From contig CAIUGE010000079.1 in NCBI GenBank assembly GCA_903898645.1, positions 1 through 39,598 on the forward strand: a DNA stretch of 39,598 bases, written 5' to 3'. Origin of the DNA: Oligoflexia bacterium. Its GTDB lineage: Bacteria > Bdellovibrionota > UBA1018. Shown in pieces: positions 36,353 through 39,598 of the stretch (position 1 is the first letter of the stretch; every line of letters begins with the position of its first letter). The notes beneath the pieces were generated by a model that was not told the DNA's origin, did not search any database, and saw nothing but the letters and a program-made list of their open reading frames with translations. A program made the position numbers and the translations under genes.

Positions 36353-38098
36353 ATGGTACACTTTTTTCTCAAGCAATTTCTTGGCCGGGACAAAGCAAGC
36401 TTGCTGAACCTCCTTCCCTATATCAGGCCCTACAGGCTCCACCTTGTGACCAGCCTGCTACTTGCCATTCCTTTGGCTGCTATCAGAGTCGGGCCTGCCC
36501 CACTTGTCCAAGCGACACTTGACGACCTGCTTATTAAAAAAGACACCCATGCATTAATCCTCTACCCTCTTGGCCTTATTGGACTTTACGTGCTCAATTT
36601 TGCGGTCCGTTTTGGACACTATTTCTTGTTGCGACATATTGTTATTCGGGTCAATGGCCAACTCAAGCTTGATCTTTTCAAGCACATCCTCGAACAACCC
36701 GCTCAGGTCTTTAACCAGGAGAAATGCGGCATCCTCATTGCCCGCACCCTATCTGACCCCGACTTGGTTGATTCAGGCATGAATTGTTTCAATGTCTTGA
36801 TACGGGAGCCGCTCACACTTCTTCTTCTTTTTTGCTATGCGCTGAAATTGAACTGGTCACTGACACTCATGACCCTTGTTTTAATACCAGCCTTAAGTTT
36901 TGTGTTTAAAAATTCAGGTAAGAATCTCAAACGCTACGCAAGCAAGGTTGCGCACCAAAAAGGTGATGCTCTTGCCTTTTTGCAGGAAAACTATAGTGGT
37001 ATCAGAGTCATTAAGACCTTCCATCTTGAGCCAAAAATCTTAGCAACATTTCAAAAAATAGTAGATGCTTCTATCCGGACTTTGACCAAAGCCTCCCTCC
37101 TCGAAGAAGCAGCCCACCCTCTTGTAGAGCTCCTATCAGCAATGGCCCTAGCTCCTATTCTGTACTATGGATGCAAACAGGTCATGCTCGGCCATATGAC
37201 GGCAGGCGACGTCTTTGCCTTCTTTACAACCTTTGCTCTTATGATGAACCCACTCCGAAGCATGAATGACACCAACATGCGGCTGAATCAGGCAGCTGCT
37301 GCATGTGAAAATATCTTTAAGGTCTTTGAGTGGCCTAAAACAATAGACACAGGCACGCGTCAAGACATCCCATTTGAACAGGCACTTGCCTTTCATAACG
37401 TTTCCTTTGCCTACCCTGATGCACCTGAGAAAACCATTCTGCACCGTATGAATCTGACCATCCCAAAAGGCGCCCGCATTGGCATTGTGGGTGAAAGCGG
37501 CGCAGGAAAAAGCTCTATTACGCTCCTTTTGACGCGTATCTTTGATGCAACGAACGGATCCATCACCTTAGATGGCGTCGATATCCGCTCCTTTCAGACT
37601 GAAGCACTCCGCAAAAAACTTGCTGTTGTGAGCCAGGATGTTTTCCTCTTTAATGATTCTGTCGCTGAAAATATCCGCTGCGGACAAGATGCCAGCATGG
37701 AAGCTGTCCGCAATGCTGCAGAAAAGGCCCATGCACTTGCATTCATCGACAACCTTCCCCAAGGCATGGAGACTATTATTGGGGACCGTGGACAAAAGCT
37801 CTCAGGCGGACAAAGACAGCGCCTTGCCATTGCTCGCGCCTTCCTTCGTGAAGCGCCCCTCCTCATCCTCGACGAAGCTACAAGTGCTCTCGACAACGCA
37901 TCAGAAGCTGCCATCCAAGAGGCCCTTGAAGAACTCATGGTGGGCCGCACCAGTATCGTTATTGCGCACCGTCTATCAACGATCAGCACCTCAGATCAAA
38001 TAATTGTTCTGAAAAAAGGCACTATCTGTGAGTCAGGCACTCATGATGAACTCGTCGCACGCAATGGGGAATACGTCAGGCTCCAGCAATTAGGCTGA
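36353..38098 (+). CDS. MsbA-like ABC exporter (fused membrane and ATPase domains)
   Basis: A 581-residue half-transporter that acts as a homodimer in the inner membrane. Residues 1-320 hold six membrane helices of the type I exporter fold. The ATPase domain has Walker A GESGAGKS (380-387), a Q-loop VSQDVFLFNDSVAENI, the signature LSGGQ (483-487), Walker B LLILDEATSALD (Asp507, catalytic Glu508) and the H-loop IVIAHRLS. All motifs are intact. Length and sequence fit MsbA, the flippase of lipid A-core, which would suit gmhB nearby. Other lipid or peptide exporters of the same family are possible. A palindrome 12 bases after the stop separates it from the convergent kinase gene. Confidence 0.88.
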   Translation: MVHFFLKQFLGRDKASLLNLLPYIRPYRLHLVTSLLLAIPLAAIRVGPAPLVQATLDDLLIKKDTHALILYPLGLIGLYVLNFAVRFGHYFLLRHIVIRVNGQLKLDLFKHILEQPAQVFNQEKCGILIARTLSDPDLVDSGMNCFNVLIREPLTLLLLFCYALKLNWSLTLMTLVLIPALSFVFKNSGKNLKRYASKVAHQKGDALAFLQENYSGIRVIKTFHLEPKILATFQKIVDASIRTLTKASLLEEAAHPLVELLSAMALAPILYYGCKQVMLGHMTAGDVFAFFTTFALMMNPLRSMNDTNMRLNQAAAACENIFKVFEWPKTIDTGTRQDIPFEQALAFHNVSFAYPDAPEKTILHRMNLTIPKGARIGIVGESGAGKSSITLLLTRIFDATNGSITLDGVDIRSFQTEALRKKLAVVSQDVFLFNDSVAENIRCGQDASMEAVRNAAEKAHALAFIDNLPQGMETIIGDRGQKLSGGQRQRLAIARAFLREAPLLILDEATSALDNASEAAIQEALEELMVGRTSIVIAHRLSTISTSDQIIVLKKGTICESGTHDELVARNGEYVRLQQLG

Positions 38099-38109
38099 AC
38101 CCAGATAGC

Positions 38110-38144
38110 GTATACGTAAAGAAATATTATTTTTTTACGTATAC
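38110..38144. terminator. Palindrome between convergent exporter and kinase genes
   Basis: Perfect 11-bp arms GTATACGTAAA (38110-38120) and TTTACGTATAC (38134-38144) with a 13-base AT-rich loop. It lies exactly between the two stops (38098 and 38145). It is AT-rich and no long T-run follows on either strand, so it may be a weak bidirectional terminator or a protein-binding site. Confidence 0.5.
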
Positions 38145-39386
38145 TTATAGCGCAACAGATCCACTATCTCGATAAAGGCTATCAAGCAACGAATCAATAT
38201 CGTTTTTCCAGAATTTCATTCTTTCATCGGCATCTGACAAAAGCCCACATACAATGCGCCGCAACGTTTCGTTATCTATACTATAGAGAGGACTATTTGT
38301 ACAGTAATTTTTATAATATACAGAAGTGTCCGGTAATCCTCTTACAAAAAAACCCTTTACCTCTCTCACCACTTTTTCACCTTTAATGATATGCAGCAGC
38401 GTCACTCCCAATGAAAACAAATCGACACTTAATGAATCAAACTCCTTATCCATGCCTTGTATCGCTACTTCGGGAGCAAGATACTCCGCAGTACAGACTG
38501 ATATTTTTTTCTTTACCTTCCTGGTAGTGGTATTAAAATCAACAAATTGCGATTTAAAATTATCAATCATAATGATATTTTCTGGCTTGACGTCGCGATG
38601 ATAATAGCCACCTTTTAGCAAGTATCTGTAGGCACGTATCGTCTCTAAAACCAAAAGAGGAGCTTCTGCACTATAAGAAGGTTTTGAAATATTATTTTTC
38701 ACATACACATAGAGACTAAAATCTCCTAATTTTTTCTGAAAAATCACAAGAGGCTCACCATGCACAGTTGCCGCATAAGATTCTGTTCCATAGAACTTTT
38801 TTGCCAAATAAGCTTCTAGCCTAATAGAAATATCCCATGTCTGCGCAGGAGAGAACCCGCTGCTTTTCAACAATACGTAGTCTTGCAATACCCCTATTCT
38901 CTCATATTTTACTGCTTTGTAGATTTTTTTAGATCCACCTTCAGCTATGTTTTTAGAATAATCGTCATAAAATATGACCGAATTGCCACCATCGACACAA
39001 ATATAGAATATGCGTATTCCGTTTATAGAAACGGCATTCAATTCTTGAGGTCCTCTGCCATATTTTTCTAAATCGTTCTTTCTGCATTCAGGCAAAGTAG
39101 CTGCATGAAACATTCGCAGAAACTCTACGTTTTCTTCTTTATGAGAAAATCCTGTACTATCTATGATGGTTGACAAATCGACCGCAGGGCCCAAGAATTC
39201 CTCAGCTTGCTCACAGCTACTGTCTGGCAATTCGACATGGCCATCTTCGTCATGAGACGAGCCCATCAGCCGTACTCGACTAAGGCCGACAGTACGTCCG
39301 TCCGCAAAGGGCTCATTTTTAAGCAAAAACTTTCCCTGATCACAGCCGAAAAAAGAAAATAATAAAAAAATAAATAAATTATTCAT
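38145..39386 (-). CDS. Exported lipoprotein with Hanks-type protein kinase domain
   Basis: A 413-residue protein from the ATG at 39386. It begins with a short lipoprotein-like signal (MNNLFIFLLFSFFGC, Cys15; the lipobox FFGC is loose). About 120 residues of no known domain follow. The kinase fold covers about 145-405: a glycine-rich segment EGGSKKIYKAVK with candidate Lys160, candidate helix-C Glu191, the catalytic loop HRDVKPEN (Asp265, Lys267, Asn270), DFN in place of DFG (Asp283, Asn285), YLAPEV as the APE motif, and DLFSLGV for helix F. All residues needed for catalysis seem present. Usual bacterial kinases of this family have a cytosolic kinase domain and a C-terminal membrane helix; here export is N-terminal, so the domain would face the periplasm, the surface or a host. 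Host-directed action is an inference. Confidence 0.75.
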   Translation of the reverse strand: MNNLFIFLLFSFFGCDQGKFLLKNEPFADGRTVGLSRVRLMGSSHDEDGHVELPDSSCEQAEEFLGPAVDLSTIIDSTGFSHKEENVEFLRMFHAATLPECRKNDLEKYGRGPQELNAVSINGIRIFYICVDGGNSVIFYDDYSKNIAEGGSKKIYKAVKYERIGVLQDYVLLKSSGFSPAQTWDISIRLEAYLAKKFYGTESYAATVHGEPLVIFQKKLGDFSLYVYVKNNISKPSYSAEAPLLVLETIRAYRYLLKGGYYHRDVKPENIIMIDNFKSQFVDFNTTTRKVKKKISVCTAEYLAPEVAIQGMDKEFDSLSVDLFSLGVTLLHIIKGEKVVREVKGFFVRGLPDTSVYYKNYCTNSPLYSIDNETLRRIVCGLLSDADERMKFWKNDIDSLLDSLYRDSGSVAL

Positions 39387-39394
39387 TCGCTGAC

Positions 39395-39426
39395 CATCAT
39401 TATACAATGATGTAATGAAATTGCAA
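39395..39426 (-). promoter_or_regulatory. Promoter of the kinase gene with overlapping palindrome
   Basis: On the minus strand TTGCAA (39421-39426) and a perfect TATAAT (complement of 39399-39404) are 16 bases apart. The -10 lies in the palindrome CATCATT-atac-AATGATG (39395-39412). The start codon is only 12 bases after the -10, so the mRNA leader would be very short. No clear Shine-Dalgarno sequence is present. Confidence 0.5.
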
Positions 39427-39590
39427 CATATCACTACATACATCTTAAGCCGCTCTCACCCTGGTTTCAACTTAATAGTGCGCCACCAAGCTGAGTGACG
39501 CACTGATCTATTTTTGATCTACAGAATTGACAAGGAGATAGTCAGCTGAGGTACGCTTAGTTTTGAAATAAACATGCCAAGGAGGCACTC

Positions 39591-39598
39591 ATGACGTA
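39591..39598 (+). CDS. Start of a gene cut by the window end
   Basis: The ATG at 39591 follows AAGGAGG (39579-39585) at a spacing of 5, an ideal ribosome site. Only two codons (Met-Thr) are visible. TTGACA at 39527-39532 could be its -35, with a poor -10 (TACGCT, spacing 19). Nothing can be said about the product. Confidence 0.5.

Overview
The window reads as a chromosomal piece of a Gram-negative bacterium. It encodes an outer-membrane beta-barrel protein, an LPS-core heptose phosphatase, an MsbA-type ABC exporter and a bifunctional class A PBP. The RpoB/RpoC sequences, the NtrY/NtrX pair and the orphan FliL-like protein recall the old deltaproteobacterial assemblage (Desulfobacterota/Bdellovibrionota/Myxococcota). 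This placement is by recollection of family features, not by a search. Several exported proteins of eukaryote-interaction type (an exported protein kinase, an exported leucine-rich-repeat protein, Ala/Glu-rich secreted proteins) and several gene relics suggest, but do not prove, a host-associated or predatory life style.

Layout. 1-3020: two convergent secreted proteins that share an N-terminal module (one ends in a peptidase-S74 chaperone domain, the other is glycine-rich), then a FliL-like membrane protein. 3071-7370: an outer-membrane barrel protein, a class A PBP overlapped by a hotdog thioesterase, and an RRM RNA-binding protein whose terminator lies inside the thioesterase's last codons. 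8039-22871, almost all on the minus strand: the translation/transcription supercluster, read rlmB - tRNA-Thr(TGT) - tRNA-Tyr - tRNA-Gly - tRNA-Thr(GGT) - tuf - rpmG - tRNA-Trp - secE - nusG - rplK - rplA - rplJ - rplL - rpoB - rpoC - tRNA-Val, with proS just upstream. This is the same tRNA and gene order as the E. coli thrU-tyrU-glyT-thrT-tufB / secE-nusG / rplKAJL-rpoBC region. Hairpins lie at four junctions.

25108-26168 is a secreted LRR protein whose signal peptide and LRR domain are in different frames around a C6 run. 26178-30722 is an operon of a GGDEF protein with a degenerate receiver, an NtrY-like kinase and an NtrX-like sigma-54 activator. 30864-32661 holds an acyl-CoA dehydrogenase and a divergent RecO. 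32628-34540 holds a Spy/CpxP-like periplasmic protein, an Ala/Glu-rich secreted protein and gmhB. 34541-36352 is a graveyard: a broken lipoprotein gene and unassigned relics. 36353-39386 holds an MsbA-like exporter convergent with an exported Hanks-type kinase lipoprotein, separated by an 11-bp palindrome. A new plus-strand gene seems to start at 39591.

The core cluster is ordinary and well conserved. The unusual biology lies in the accessory proteins around it: the exported kinase with DFN in place of DFG, the split LRR gene and its leader-sharing relative at 33542-33931, and the tail-fibre-like secreted pair at the left end.
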